DNA of 64,000 nucleotides from Sporobacter sp038405045 (GTDB taxonomy: Bacteria > Bacillota > Clostridia > Oscillospirales > Oscillospiraceae): NCBI GenBank assembly GCA_038405045.1, contig JBBZIV010000003.1:186001-250000 (forward strand). The letters are read 5' to 3'. Every line of letters starts with the position of its first letter. Positions within the stretch are counted from its first letter, which is position 1. The notes beneath the pieces are model-generated. The model was not told the origin of the DNA. It did no database searches and saw only the letters and a list, made by a program, of their open reading frames with translations. The position numbers and the translations under genes are program-made. Positions 34,431 through 43,860 of the stretch are shown one piece after another.

Positions 34431-35378
34431 TCAAGCCTCCCTCTGCTTCTGCAGGAATTTTTTCATGCGTTCAAAGTCCGTCCGGTCGGCCTCTGCCGTT
34501 TTGGGCGTTTTCTGCTGTGTGTTTTTGGCCGCAGACGGCGCTTTTTTATCCTTTGCCTCAATGTCGTCAACGGCATGCAGATTTTTACTGTGCCAGCTCA
34601 TGATGATGGAATCCATATAGCTCCAGGCCAAGCGGCCCGTCTTGAGCAGCGTTTTATCGTAAGCCAGCTCAACAGCCTCCGGTGAAAAGCCAAGTGCCAA
34701 CCAGCTTTCAACGTATTTTCGTTCACCCGATGAGAGTTCCCTGTCCTTAATCTGAAGCACCTTTTTCATTTCGCGGATGCTTTTTTGCTCGGTCTCCAGC
34801 CGCTTGAGATATGCCTCGGCACGCTCCAGTGATAAAACGCCCTCTTTTTCCCATGTATATGCGACCTTTTCGATATACCGCATCGTGGGCACACGCCCTT
34901 GCCCGTAGCGTTTCCTGTTCTCGTCAATGCAGTGGGTAACAAGGTGTAAAATCACTTCCGGCGGCAAGCCAAGGCTGTCGTATATGCCGAAAAGCCGCAA
35001 CAGATCGTCGGACGTGAGAATTTTGCCAAGGCTCTTTTGAATCTCTTGAACGAGCGCGTGAAAAACAGACCCGTTTTGCAGCTCGTTTTTGATGTCCTCC
35101 GCCGTATATTCCGGCGTCTCGTCCTTCTGTGGGGCCGGTGCGGCTTCGTCAAAGTGAATGAGACCAAGACGGCTGAGGACGGCCATTGCTCCGGCGGCCG
35201 CGCTCTCGCTGCGGCCGAGAATTTCTGACGCTTGCCGTGCCGTCACCGTTCCGCCGTTTCTCAGCAGATATAAGTATAAAAGCGCCGCGTCACCGTCGGC
35301 GGCGCGGATGAGTTTATCGGCCGCCTGCCCGCTCAGTGTGATTGCTTCGGAGCCTGACAAAACGAGTTTAACATCCAA
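34431..35378 (-). CDS. DnaD-domain replication initiation protein
   Basis: A protein of about 315 residues with an N-terminal winged-helix-like part (ARQASEILGRSESAAAGAMA) and one or two DnaD/DnaB2 domains. The segment near residues 160-205 has LGLPPEVILHLVTHC and MRYIEKVAYTWEKEGVLSLE, and a second copy has LALGFSPEAVELAYDKTL and WSYMDSIIMSWH. These proteins help primosome assembly in Firmicutes. The TTG at 35378 follows AAAGGAG by about 10 bp; a TTG at 35426 lacks such a site. Confidence 0.88.
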   Translation of the reverse strand: MDVKLVLSGSEAITLSGQAADKLIRAADGDAALLYLYLLRNGGTVTARQASEILGRSESAAAGAMAVLSRLGLIHFDEAAPAPQKDETPEYTAEDIKNELQNGSVFHALVQEIQKSLGKILTSDDLLRLFGIYDSLGLPPEVILHLVTHCIDENRKRYGQGRVPTMRYIEKVAYTWEKEGVLSLERAEAYLKRLETEQKSIREMKKVLQIKDRELSSGERKYVESWLALGFSPEAVELAYDKTLLKTGRLAWSYMDSIIMSWHSKNLHAVDDIEAKDKKAPSAAKNTQQKTPKTAEADRTDFERMKKFLQKQREA

Positions 35379-35624
35379 AACGGCGCTTCTCCTTTCACAT
35401 TCGACAACATTCCAACGATGACCCAAAAGCCCCGCTGTCCGGCGGCGCGGCCATCACCCCTGCTGCGCTCTGATTATATCAGCAAATGTTGCGCCGGGCA
35501 ATGCCGCCCAGCGATTAAATCATGATAATTATGTCAAAATTAATTCTATACGGCGGCAGATGCAATTGACCGGCTGGCCGCCGAAACATGCCGCTTCTGG
35601 GCGGCTGATGCCTGAGGAGGCCTT

Positions 35625-36140
35625 ATGGAGTTGTTTTTACTGTGTATACAGGTCTTTTTTTGCCGGATCGTTGATGTCTCGCTTGGGACGGTACGTACCA
35701 TTTTGACGGTTAAGGGCAAAATCGCGTCAGCGTCTGCCATTGGTTTTGTCGAGATCTTTGTCTGGTTCGTCATTGTTCAGGCGGCTATCAGCAAAGGCGG
35801 CAGCAGCCTTTTTGTCGCGCTGTCGTATGCCGGCGGTTTTGCCGCCGGGACATGGGCTGGCGGCAGACTGGCAAACACCTTTCTGAGAGGCTTTCTCGAT
35901 ATCCAAATCGTCACCAGCACGAAAAACGACCGTCTTGTCGAGGCCATTCAAAGTGCCGGTTTCGGCGTCTCCGTTCTGAACGTCAACAGTTCGGCGTTCG
36001 GTGAGGAGAAGTATCTGCTCGTTATCGAAATTCGGGGCAGCGACCTTAAAAAGTTGCAGCGTATTGTCTATCACGTCGACCCGACAGCCTTCGTCATGGC
36101 ACGGGAGACAACATTTATTCATAATGGGTTTTTTAAATAG
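35625..36140 (+). CDS. UPF0316 membrane protein (DUF5698/DUF2179)
   Basis: A 171-residue protein with three hydrophobic segments (about residues 1-25, 35-55 and 60-85) and a soluble C-terminal DUF2179 domain containing IEIRGSDLKKLQRIVYHVDP. RIVDVSLGTVRTILTVKGK is the family hallmark. The function is unknown. GAGGAGG lies just before the ATG. It is alone, between the DnaD gene (divergent) and the U32 operon. Confidence 0.88.
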   Translation: MELFLLCIQVFFCRIVDVSLGTVRTILTVKGKIASASAIGFVEIFVWFVIVQAAISKGGSSLFVALSYAGGFAAGTWAGGRLANTFLRGFLDIQIVTSTKNDRLVEAIQSAGFGVSVLNVNSSAFGEEKYLLVIEIRGSDLKKLQRIVYHVDPTAFVMARETTFIHNGFFK

Positions 36141-36177
36141 CGCCAGGTCAAGCCTGCGCTGTGTCTCAGGCTTATTA

Positions 36178-36205
36178 TTGACATTACTAGCAGATATGTT
36201 ATCTT
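36178..36205 (+). promoter_or_regulatory. Possible promoter of the U32-maf-mreCD operon
   Basis: A perfect TTGACA -35 with TATCTT 16 bp downstream, about 125 bp before the U32 gene. A small hairpin AAGCCTG/CAGGCTT just upstream (36150-36173) may end the UPF0316 transcript. Confidence 0.4.
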
Positions 36206-36331
36206 TATAAAAAGAATGTCGGCTCGGCCGGCCGTCTTGTCGTCCGTTTTTTTTGGCTTTCAGACAAGCCATTGACGATACTGGGCCATGGTGTAACAGA
36301 ACACTTTCCCTCAGTGAAAGGCAGATGAAAC

Positions 36332-38422
36332 ATGCTTGAAATACTTGCCCCCGCCGGTTCTTCCGAGGGGGTCATCGCCGCCGTACAAAACGGTGCCGAC
36401 GCGGTCTATGTCGGCTTCGGCAATTTTAACGCTCGCAGAAATGCGAAAAATTTTACTGCAGAAGATTTTCGTAAAGCAGCCGAATATTGCCGCATCCGCG
36501 GCGTGAAAATATACGTCACGTTCAATACGCTCGCCTCTGACAGAGAGTTTCCAACGCTTGCCGAGCAGGCTAAATTTGCCTGCCGCCACGGCGCAGATGC
36601 GTTTATCATACAGGATCTTGGCGTTCTGCGCGCCCTGCGCCAGGCGACTCCGGAAATGCCGCTGCACGCGAGCACACAGATGAGTATTCATAATCTCGAA
36701 GGGGTCAAGCTCGCGGCGGCGATGGGACTATCCCGCGTTGTCCTCTCCCGGGAGCTGTCCCGGGCTGAAATCGCCTATATCTGCCGGAATGCCCCGATTG
36801 AAACAGAAGTCTTCGCGCACGGCGCTTTATGCATGTGCTACTCCGGCCAGTGCTATATGAGCGCCATGATCGGTCGGCGTAGCGGCAACAGAGGTCTTTG
36901 CGCGCAGCCGTGCCGCCTGAATTATAGCACCGGCGGCCACACTGCCGAATATGTTCTGAGTCTTAAAGACAACTGCCTGATTGAGCACCTCGAGGAGCTT
37001 GAACAAATCGGCGTGACAAGCCTGAAGATCGAAGGCCGCATGCGTCGGCCGGAATATGCGGCGATCGTTACCGGCATTTACTCGCAGGCCGTTAAAGAAA
37101 GAAAACCGCCCTCGGCTGATGATATGCGTGCTCTGGAGCAGGCTTTTTCGAGACAGGGCTTTACGGATGGCTATTATGTCGGGAAAAAAGGTGTCGACAT
37201 GTTCGGCATCCGTGAAGAGGAGAAAAAAGGCGATCAGGTCATTTTCGCCACGGCGCGGAAAAATTATCTGCACGGCGAGTTCCAGCGCATTCCCGTCCGA
37301 TTTGCGGGCGTTGTCCGGCTTGGCGAGCCTTCAAAATTTGCCGCTGTCGACGACAAGGGAAATCAGGCCATGACGCAAGGGCTTGCGCCGGAACCGGCGT
37401 TCCACAAGGAGCTGACGGCGACGGCCTTGCAGACACAACTGCACAAAACGGGCGGCACGCCATTTTACTGCGTTGGCGTCAAAAGTTCGGTTGACGGCGG
37501 CCTCTCACTGCCAACTGCGGCCATCAATGAAATGCGGCGTGACTTGCTTGCCGAACTCATGGAAAAGCGCAAATACTTTGAGCCCCGCCCGGAAGGGGAA
37601 TTTATTCCGGGCCTACGCCTGCTCAACCGAGAGGACAAGCCCGTTTTTACAATCTCCGTCATGAAATCCGCGCAGCTGTCCAAGGAGCTGGCCGTTTTGC
37701 AGCCGCGTGTTTTATATTTACCGCTTGAAGAACTCCGCGACGATGATGACGCCCTCATTCCGTTTTTGGACGATCCGGATATCACTGTTGCCGTCCGACT
37801 GCCGCGCGTTATCTTTGACAGCGAGAAAAAAGACGTTACAGGTCTTCTAGAAAAAGCAAGCCGTATGGGCATCACCGAAGCGCTCATCGGCAATATCGGC
37901 CATATCCAGTTCGTCAAGAGCCTAGGCTTTGAAGCGCGCGGTGATTTCGGCCTGAATATTTACAATTCTCAGACGCTTAAATCGATGAAAGACATCGGCC
38001 TGTTGTCGGCAACGCTTTCCTTTGAGCTCCGCCTTGAACAAATCCGCGATCTCTCAAAACCGCTTGACACGGAGCTGATTGTTTACGGCCGCCTGCCGCT
38101 TATGCTGACGGAAAATTGCATCGTCAAAAACAGCGCCAGTCTCTGCACCTGTGACAACCCGTCCGGCCTTAAGGACCGCCAGGGCGCGTTTTTCCCCATC
38201 GTCCCCGAATATAAGTGCCGCAATGTTGTTTTAAATTCCAAGAAGCTCTTTTTGGCTGATAAACTTGACGAGACAGCCAAGCTCGGTCTTTGGGCGGAGC
38301 GGCTCATGTTCACAACGGAAAACGCCGTTGAGTGCGTGGCTGTTTTCCGCCGTTACCTGGGGCAGGGCGACTATGAACCCGGTGCGTACACGCGCGGGCT
38401 GTATTTCAGGGGAGTGGAATAA
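36332..38422 (+). CDS. U32 family peptidase-like protein (DUF3656-containing)
   Basis: The 696-residue protein begins LEILAPAGSSEGVIAAVQNG and has an N-terminal TIM-barrel-like U32 core. The Cys-rich block ALCMCYSGQCYMS...GNRGLCAQPCR (about residues 168-197) matches the family Fe-S or metal motif. Known relatives hydroxylate rRNA or tRNA bases (RlhA, TrhP), and others are called collagenase-like peptidases, so the reaction here is open. About 300 further residues form the DUF3656/C-terminal part. It overlaps maf by 1 bp. Confidence 0.87.
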   Translation: MLEILAPAGSSEGVIAAVQNGADAVYVGFGNFNARRNAKNFTAEDFRKAAEYCRIRGVKIYVTFNTLASDREFPTLAEQAKFACRHGADAFIIQDLGVLRALRQATPEMPLHASTQMSIHNLEGVKLAAAMGLSRVVLSRELSRAEIAYICRNAPIETEVFAHGALCMCYSGQCYMSAMIGRRSGNRGLCAQPCRLNYSTGGHTAEYVLSLKDNCLIEHLEELEQIGVTSLKIEGRMRRPEYAAIVTGIYSQAVKERKPPSADDMRALEQAFSRQGFTDGYYVGKKGVDMFGIREEEKKGDQVIFATARKNYLHGEFQRIPVRFAGVVRLGEPSKFAAVDDKGNQAMTQGLAPEPAFHKELTATALQTQLHKTGGTPFYCVGVKSSVDGGLSLPTAAINEMRRDLLAELMEKRKYFEPRPEGEFIPGLRLLNREDKPVFTISVMKSAQLSKELAVLQPRVLYLPLEELRDDDDALIPFLDDPDITVAVRLPRVIFDSEKKDVTGLLEKASRMGITEALIGNIGHIQFVKSLGFEARGDFGLNIYNSQTLKSMKDIGLLSATLSFELRLEQIRDLSKPLDTELIVYGRLPLMLTENCIVKNSASLCTCDNPSGLKDRQGAFFPIVPEYKCRNVVLNSKKLFLADKLDETAKLGLWAERLMFTTENAVECVAVFRRYLGQGDYEPGAYTRGLYFRGVE

Positions 38423-39024
38423 TGGGCCTTATCCTAGCCTCCGCCTCGCCGCGTCGGCGTGAGCTGCTTTGTATGCTCGGCCTGAAAGACTTTAAAGTCA
38501 TCCCGGCCGATACGCAGGAGGATACCGGCCCGCTATCGCCGGAGGAAGCCGTTTGCCAGATAGCCCTCGCCAAGGCGGAGTATGTTGCATCCTGCGCAGG
38601 CAGTGACGACATTGTCCTGGCAGCCGACACACTTGTCTATCTGGACGGTGTCCCGCTCGGCAAGCCGCGTGATGCATCTGAGGCCGCGGATATGCTCAAT
38701 CGCCTCTCCGGCAACCGCCACACGGTTTACACCGGCGTTGCGCTCCTTCAAAACGGTCGTCGTGCGACATTTGCGGAGAAGACCGATGTTTTCTTCAGGG
38801 CACTGTCCAGCCGTGAAATCGCGTCCTATGTCGCGACAGGTGAGCCGCTGGACAAGGCGGGCGCTTACGGCGCTCAAGGCCGGGGCGCCGTCTTTATTGA
38901 GCGCATTGAAGGCGATTTTTTCACCGTCATGGGGCTGCCGCTCTGCCGCCTTGTGACGGCCTTGCAGGCATTCGGCATTGACCTTGCGGCTTTACCGGCC
39001 GACGGTACGAAAGCAGGTAATTAA
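38422..39024 (+). CDS. maf: Maf nucleotide pyrophosphatase
   Basis: The 200-residue house-cleaning enzyme has LILASASPRRRELLCMLGL at the N-terminus, the catalytic DTLVYLDGVPLGKP segment, and DKAGAYGAQGRGAVFIERIE. It hydrolyses modified or canonical dNTP/UTP. The order maf-mreC-mreD-PBP2 matches the conserved Firmicute shape cluster. Confidence 0.95.
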   Translation: MGLILASASPRRRELLCMLGLKDFKVIPADTQEDTGPLSPEEAVCQIALAKAEYVASCAGSDDIVLAADTLVYLDGVPLGKPRDASEAADMLNRLSGNRHTVYTGVALLQNGRRATFAEKTDVFFRALSSREIASYVATGEPLDKAGAYGAQGRGAVFIERIEGDFFTVMGLPLCRLVTALQAFGIDLAALPADGTKAGN

Positions 39025-39879
39025 ATGAAACGGTTTTTGAGAATCAGAGTTTTAGGCGTTTTAATCGTCGCGGTCATCATCGCGACGTTGACGCTTATAT
39101 CCGTCAATACAAACGGCAGTCCCGGTTTTCTCACAAACTCACTGATGTCGCTGTCAAAACCGCTGAAAAGCATCGCCTCGTCCGTTGCCAGGGAATATGA
39201 GAACCTATATGGTTATATAAACCAGTATCAGAAGGTCGTTGCAGAAAATGAGAGCCTCAAAGCAGAGCTGGCAAAGCTCCAGCAGGATTACAGAGAGTAT
39301 ACGGACGTGTCCAATGAGAATGAGCAGCTGCGCGCCCTTCTAGAGCTCAGCGCGCGTCATCCCGATTATAAACAATACGACATGGCCTCTGTTATCTCGT
39401 GGAGTGTTTCAAACTGGTCGTCCTCTTTCACGATCAGCAAAGGCTCGTCGAACTCCCGCATCAAGGTCGGCGATTGTGTGATCACGGAAACGGGTGACCT
39501 TGTCGGCGTTGTCAGCGCCGTCAGCTCGAACTCCTCCACTGTTATCACCGTTCTGGACACGACGTTTTCCGTCGGCGCGTATATTGAGCGCAATGACGAG
39601 CACGCCATAGCCACAGGCGATTTTACACTGATGGGTCAGGACATGCTAAAACTCGACTATCTGCCGGACTCGACGGATATCGTCACCGGCGATACCATCA
39701 TCACGTCCGGTAAGGGGGGGATATTGCCCGCCGGGCTCGTTATCGGGACGGTACAGGATGTAAGCACTTATGATACGGGCATCCGCCGTTACGCCACAAT
39801 CAAGCCGGCTGCCGACTTAACCAGCCTCACCAACGTCTATCTGATCACGAGTTTTGAAATAACAGGAAACGGGGAATAA
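39025..39879 (+). CDS. mreC: Rod shape-determining protein MreC
   Basis: The 284-residue protein has an N-terminal cytoplasmic stub, one membrane segment (about residues 10-28), a coiled coil (VVAENESLKAELAKLQQDYR), and the beta-rich MreC periplasmic-type domain with SNSRIKVGDCVITETGDLVG and TSGKGGILPAGLVIG. It scaffolds the elongasome and contacts PBP2. It starts directly after the maf stop. Confidence 0.94.
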   Translation: MKRFLRIRVLGVLIVAVIIATLTLISVNTNGSPGFLTNSLMSLSKPLKSIASSVAREYENLYGYINQYQKVVAENESLKAELAKLQQDYREYTDVSNENEQLRALLELSARHPDYKQYDMASVISWSVSNWSSSFTISKGSSNSRIKVGDCVITETGDLVGVVSAVSSNSSTVITVLDTTFSVGAYIERNDEHAIATGDFTLMGQDMLKLDYLPDSTDIVTGDTIITSGKGGILPAGLVIGTVQDVSTYDTGIRRYATIKPAADLTSLTNVYLITSFEITGNGE

Positions 39880-39880
39880 C

Positions 39881-40384
39881 ATGTCCAAGATCCAGATTCC
39901 GGCTGTCCTGCTGGCACATATCCTTGTCATCGTGCTCGTTTACATTTTACAATCAATGATTTTTGCATACCTGCCGATTGCCGGTGTTTTCCCTGTCATT
40001 CTGCCGCTTGTCGTTGTGGGCATCGCCATGTTTGAAGGCAGCGCGCGCGGCGCCGGCTACGGGTTACTTGCTGGTATGCTTTGCGATATTTCATTCAATC
40101 AGCCGGTCGCGCTCATGACGATCACGTTGACCATTATCGGCATCGGCGTCGGCATTCTATCCGAAACGGTTCTGGCGCGCGGCTTCCCGACATTTTTGAT
40201 ATCCTGCTTGGGCGCCCTGCTCCTGACGGCGTTTGTCAGCATGTTCTCTCTGCTTTTCTTCTCGCGCGTTGAATTTTCGTCGCTGCTGCGCGTCGGTTTT
40301 TTACAGTCGCTCTATTCCATTTTTTTTGCTTTTCCGATTTATCCGATTATCCGGTCTCTCAGCCGGCGTGTTCCGTCCGCCTGA
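39881..40384 (+). CDS. mreD: Rod shape-determining protein MreD
   Basis: A 167-residue membrane protein with about five hydrophobic segments. EGSARGAGYGLLAGMLCDIS matches the MreD glycine-rich motif. It has little else to identify it, but the position between mreC and the PBP2 gene is decisive. It begins 1 bp after mreC. Confidence 0.87.
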   Translation: MSKIQIPAVLLAHILVIVLVYILQSMIFAYLPIAGVFPVILPLVVVGIAMFEGSARGAGYGLLAGMLCDISFNQPVALMTITLTIIGIGVGILSETVLARGFPTFLISCLGALLLTAFVSMFSLLFFSRVEFSSLLRVGFLQSLYSIFFAFPIYPIIRSLSRRVPSA

Positions 40385-40419
40385 CGCTTCAGGCTTCAGG
40401 CTATTAGAAAGGGCTTCCC

Positions 40420-42483
40420 ATGCAGAAATACTACAAATCTTCGAGAATTGCCGTCGTTGCCGTTTTGATCCTTCTCGTTCTCGGCATCTATTTGGCAACA
40501 CTGTATAAGCTCCAGCTCTTTGACAAGGGCGGGGCTGAAAACGCATATCTGGCGCGCAACACAACGAAACAGACAACGATCCTGACGGCTGCCCGCGGCG
40601 ATATTCTCGACAGGAACGGCATCGTTCTTGTCTCTTCCCGCGTTTCCTATAACGTCTCGCTCTCCCGCGACGCGCTGCTTGACAGCGGCGATCCGAACAA
40701 AACGATTCTCGACCTCATTCACGCAGCCATATCAAACGGCATCACGTATACCGACACGTTCCCCGTAACGGCCGGGGCACCGTTTACATACGATTCCGAC
40801 ATGACGAAAACGCAGAAAGATCGTCTGACGGCCTTTCTCAGTTATATCAAAGCCGACCCGAACATCTCCGCCTCCGATTTAATCGTCAAGCTGAAAGAGC
40901 GCTACGGCATCGATTATACGACGAACATTAACGATGCGCGCTTGGTTATCGGCGTGCGGTACGAGCTCGAAATGCGCCTCGTTAAAAGCATGAACCCGTA
41001 TGTCTTTGCCTATGACGTCAGTGTCGACTTCCTGTCCATGATTAAAGAACAGAAATACCCCGGCGTCAATATTGAAACGTCATCAAAGCGCGTCTATAAC
41101 ACAACGTATGCCGCGCATTTGCTCGGTTATATCGGCCTGATGGATAAGGAAGAATACGACAGCAAGTACAACACCCTCGGTTATTCCTACAGTGCCATGG
41201 TCGGAAAATCGGGTGCCGAATTTGCTTTTGAACAATATCTGCATGGGACGGACGGCAAGCAGGTCACCACAACCAGCAATAACGGCACTGTTTTAAATGT
41301 ACAAACGACGAAAGAGCCCGTTCCCGGCAACAATGTCTTTTTATCGATTGACATCGGTCTGCAGGCTGTCTGTGAGGATGCGCTGGCTGCCAAAATCGAC
41401 CTGATCAATGCCGACCGAACTGAGGAAGACCGTGTCACAGGCGGCGCCGTCGTCGTGACGGACGTCAAAACGGGCGAGGTGCTGGCCTGCGCATCGTATC
41501 CGTCGTACGACTTGTCAAAGCTCTCGGATAACATCTCAGACCTGTTGAACAATAAAACACAGCCGCTCTACAACAGGGCAACGATGGGGACGTATAACCC
41601 CGGCTCCACGTTTAAAATGGTGACGGCCCTAGCCGGCTTTAAGTCAGGTGCCATCACGCCGAACACCACTATTGACGATACGGGCGTTTACATGAAGTAC
41701 GCAGACACCGGCTTTAAGCCAGTCTGCTGGATTTACACGCAGGAAGGGCACGGGCACGGGCCGGAAACGATCGTAACAGCCCTGCGCGACTCCTGTAACT
41801 ATTTCTTCTACTGGCTCGGTGACACCATCGGTATCGACGCGATTTCGAGCACCGCCTCCGACTTTGGTCTGGGCGCGAAAACAGGCATCGAGCTGCCGGA
41901 GGCTGCCGGGACATTGGCAACGCCGGATACAAAAAAAGAGATTGTCGGGGACGATTGGTACGCAGCCGACAACATTATTACGGCTATCGGTCAGGATATC
42001 AACTATTTTACGCCGGTGCAGCTGAGCAACTATGTCGCGACGATCGCCAACGGCGGCAAGCATTATAATCTGACGATCCTGCGCAGTATCCGCAGCGCCG
42101 ATTTCTCCCAGGTCGTATATCAGCCGCAGCAAAAACTGATCAACACGGTCAGCGGTAGCGAGTATATCGGCTATCTGCAGCAGGGGATGAAGCTTGTTGC
42201 CTCAAGTGGTACGGCCAAGTCTGTCTTTCAAAACTATGCGATCCCGGTTGCTGCCAAAACAGGCACCGTTCAATCAAGCGCGACGAAAAAGAACGCCAAG
42301 CTGAATAACGGCATCTTTGTCTGTTACGCCCCGGCTGACGACCCACAGATCGCCATTGCCCTCGTTGTCGAAAAAGGGACGTCCGGCTCCACGATCATGG
42401 AAATCGCCAAAGACATTATGACACAGTATTTTAAGTCACAGCCCGGCATCACCACCGCCAAGGACAACACGGTTCTGCCGTGA
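40420..42483 (+). CDS. mrdA: Penicillin-binding protein 2 (elongasome transpeptidase)
   Basis: The 687-residue class B PBP has one N-terminal membrane segment, a dimerisation/pedestal region starting AARGDILDRNGIVL, and a transpeptidase domain. The active-site Ser is in NPGSTFKMVTALAGF, the SxN motif is in RDSCNYFFYW, and KTG is in VAAKTGTVQSS. It cross-links peptidoglycan during elongation. It ends the maf-mre operon. AAAGGG lies upstream of the ATG. Confidence 0.9.
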   Translation: MQKYYKSSRIAVVAVLILLVLGIYLATLYKLQLFDKGGAENAYLARNTTKQTTILTAARGDILDRNGIVLVSSRVSYNVSLSRDALLDSGDPNKTILDLIHAAISNGITYTDTFPVTAGAPFTYDSDMTKTQKDRLTAFLSYIKADPNISASDLIVKLKERYGIDYTTNINDARLVIGVRYELEMRLVKSMNPYVFAYDVSVDFLSMIKEQKYPGVNIETSSKRVYNTTYAAHLLGYIGLMDKEEYDSKYNTLGYSYSAMVGKSGAEFAFEQYLHGTDGKQVTTTSNNGTVLNVQTTKEPVPGNNVFLSIDIGLQAVCEDALAAKIDLINADRTEEDRVTGGAVVVTDVKTGEVLACASYPSYDLSKLSDNISDLLNNKTQPLYNRATMGTYNPGSTFKMVTALAGFKSGAITPNTTIDDTGVYMKYADTGFKPVCWIYTQEGHGHGPETIVTALRDSCNYFFYWLGDTIGIDAISSTASDFGLGAKTGIELPEAAGTLATPDTKKEIVGDDWYAADNIITAIGQDINYFTPVQLSNYVATIANGGKHYNLTILRSIRSADFSQVVYQPQQKLINTVSGSEYIGYLQQGMKLVASSGTAKSVFQNYAIPVAAKTGTVQSSATKKNAKLNNGIFVCYAPADDPQIAIALVVEKGTSGSTIMEIAKDIMTQYFKSQPGITTAKDNTVLP

Positions 42484-42525
42484 CGACAGCTGTCCGGAAT
42501 TCATAATTTTGTACAGAATGTGGAC

Positions 42526-42554
42526 TTGTCAACGACGCCGTCGTTGTATATAAT
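42526..42554 (+). promoter_or_regulatory. Promoter of minD
   Basis: TTGTCA, exactly 17 bp, TATAAT, about 38 bp before the ATG at 42592, so minD is probably expressed separately from the mre operon. Confidence 0.65.
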
Positions 42555-42591
42555 GATATAACTACTTTAACGGCTTGGATTGGAGAGACCT

Positions 42592-43338
42592 ATGGGCAAA
42601 GTGATCGTCGTCGCCTCCGGTAAGGGCGGCACGGGCAAAACGACTTCTGTCGGTGCCATCTCCTCCTGCCTTGCTGCACTTGGGTATAAAACGCTGTGCA
42701 TGGACTGTGACGCCGGCTTGCGCAACCTCGATATCACCATCGGTATGTCTGATTATGCCGTGACTGATTTTGCCGATGTCCTCGACGGCGATACGACGCT
42801 CACGGAAGCTTGCAGCGAGCACCCGAACATTGAAAACCTGTTTTTTCTGTCGGCCCCGGCGTTTCGCGGCCCGGAGGACATAGATCCCGTTGCAATGTCC
42901 GCTCTGATGGGGCAGATTAAGGAGACGTTTGACTACTGCCTAATCGATTCTCCGGCAGGCGTCGGCCCCGGTTTCCGCCTTGCCGCACAGGCTGCCGACA
43001 TGGCGCTGATTGTGGCTGTCTTCGATATGTCGAGCATGCGTGACGGGCAACGCGTTGCCGAAGAACTGCGCGCGATGGGGATCAGTGAAATCCGCCTCGT
43101 TGTCAACCGCGTCAACCAGCGTAAGTTTCGCCAGCTTGACACGACGGTGGATGACGTCATCGATACGGTCGGCGCGCGTCTGATTGGCCTTGTGGAAGAG
43201 GATGAGGCCGTTTTCATGGCCTCCAACTCCGAGATGCCGCTTATTCTCTATACGCACAAAAAAGCAGCGCTCCAATATCTGAAAATTGCCCGGCGACTTG
43301 CCGGTGAGCGCATCCCGCTCAGCAAAAAATGGTCCTGA
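42592..43338 (+). CDS. minD: MinD-like septum-site ATPase
   Basis: The 248-residue P-loop ATPase has a deviant Walker A in VVASGKGGTGKTTSVGAISS, CMDCDAGLRNLDITIGMSD, and Walker B-like DYCLIDSPAGVGPGF. These match MinD more than Soj/ParA. MinD controls division-site placement. The C-terminal helix LQYLKIARRLAGERIPL could bind membrane but is less typical. minC and minE are not adjacent; mgsA follows. The ATG at 42592 follows GGAGAG; an upstream TTG at 42580 overlaps that site. Confidence 0.87.
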   Translation: MGKVIVVASGKGGTGKTTSVGAISSCLAALGYKTLCMDCDAGLRNLDITIGMSDYAVTDFADVLDGDTTLTEACSEHPNIENLFFLSAPAFRGPEDIDPVAMSALMGQIKETFDYCLIDSPAGVGPGFRLAAQAADMALIVAVFDMSSMRDGQRVAEELRAMGISEIRLVVNRVNQRKFRQLDTTVDDVIDTVGARLIGLVEEDEAVFMASNSEMPLILYTHKKAALQYLKIARRLAGERIPLSKKWS

Positions 43339-43377
43339 CATAATTCGGTTAACAAATCCGGAAAGAGGGCGGCTTTA

Positions 43378-43779
43378 TTGAATATCGCTTTGATGGCTCA
43401 CGACAGAAAAAAGGAACTGATGGTGCAATTTTGTATCGCCTATTGCGGCATTCTCGCCGGTCATTCCATCTGTGCGACGAATACGACTGGTCGGCTTGTC
43501 ACAGAAGCAACCGGTCTGCCGATGACGCTCTATCTCTCCGGCAATCAAGGCGGCGACCAGCAGATCGGCGCGCGCATCGCCTATAACGAGCTGGACCTCG
43601 TCTTATTTTTCTGTGACCCGACACAGCCGGATATGTCGAGCAACGTCAACGACATCGCGCGGCTGTGTGACCAATATAACGTGCCCTTTGCCTCAAACGT
43701 CGCGACGGCGGAGGTCCTGATACAAGGCCTCAAGCGCGGTGACCTTGACTGGCGCGACATTGTTAACCCGAAGCATTAA
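43378..43779 (+). CDS. mgsA: Methylglyoxal synthase
   Basis: The 133-residue enzyme converts dihydroxyacetone phosphate to methylglyoxal and phosphate. NIALMAHDRKKELMVQFCI, CATNTTGRLV, LSGNQGGDQQIGARI and FCDPTQPDMSSNVNDIARLC are hallmarks, with the catalytic Asp in GGDQQIGA. The start is TTG with AGAGGG upstream. It lies 39 bp after minD, probably on the same transcript. Confidence 0.93.
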   Translation: MNIALMAHDRKKELMVQFCIAYCGILAGHSICATNTTGRLVTEATGLPMTLYLSGNQGGDQQIGARIAYNELDLVLFFCDPTQPDMSSNVNDIARLCDQYNVPFASNVATAEVLIQGLKRGDLDWRDIVNPKH

Positions 43780-43800
43780 TCGTTTTCCGATCGTGCTGCA

Positions 43801-43822
43801 GGGCGGGGGCTTGCCCCCGCCC
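43801..43822 (+). terminator. GC-rich hairpin after mgsA
   Basis: A 9-bp all-GC stem GGGCGGGGG/CCCCCGCCC with a 4-nt loop, followed after 5 nt by a T-rich stretch. It may end the minD-mgsA transcript or act in the hisS leader; no T-box features were seen. Confidence 0.5.
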
Positions 43823-43860
43823 GCATGTTTGTTTTTGAGTCGATATCAAGGAGAATTATC

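Noticed and set aside
43780..43860. T-box leader in front of hisS
   Set aside because: The gap is only about 80 bp and has a simple GC hairpin; no specifier loop or T-box sequence is present.
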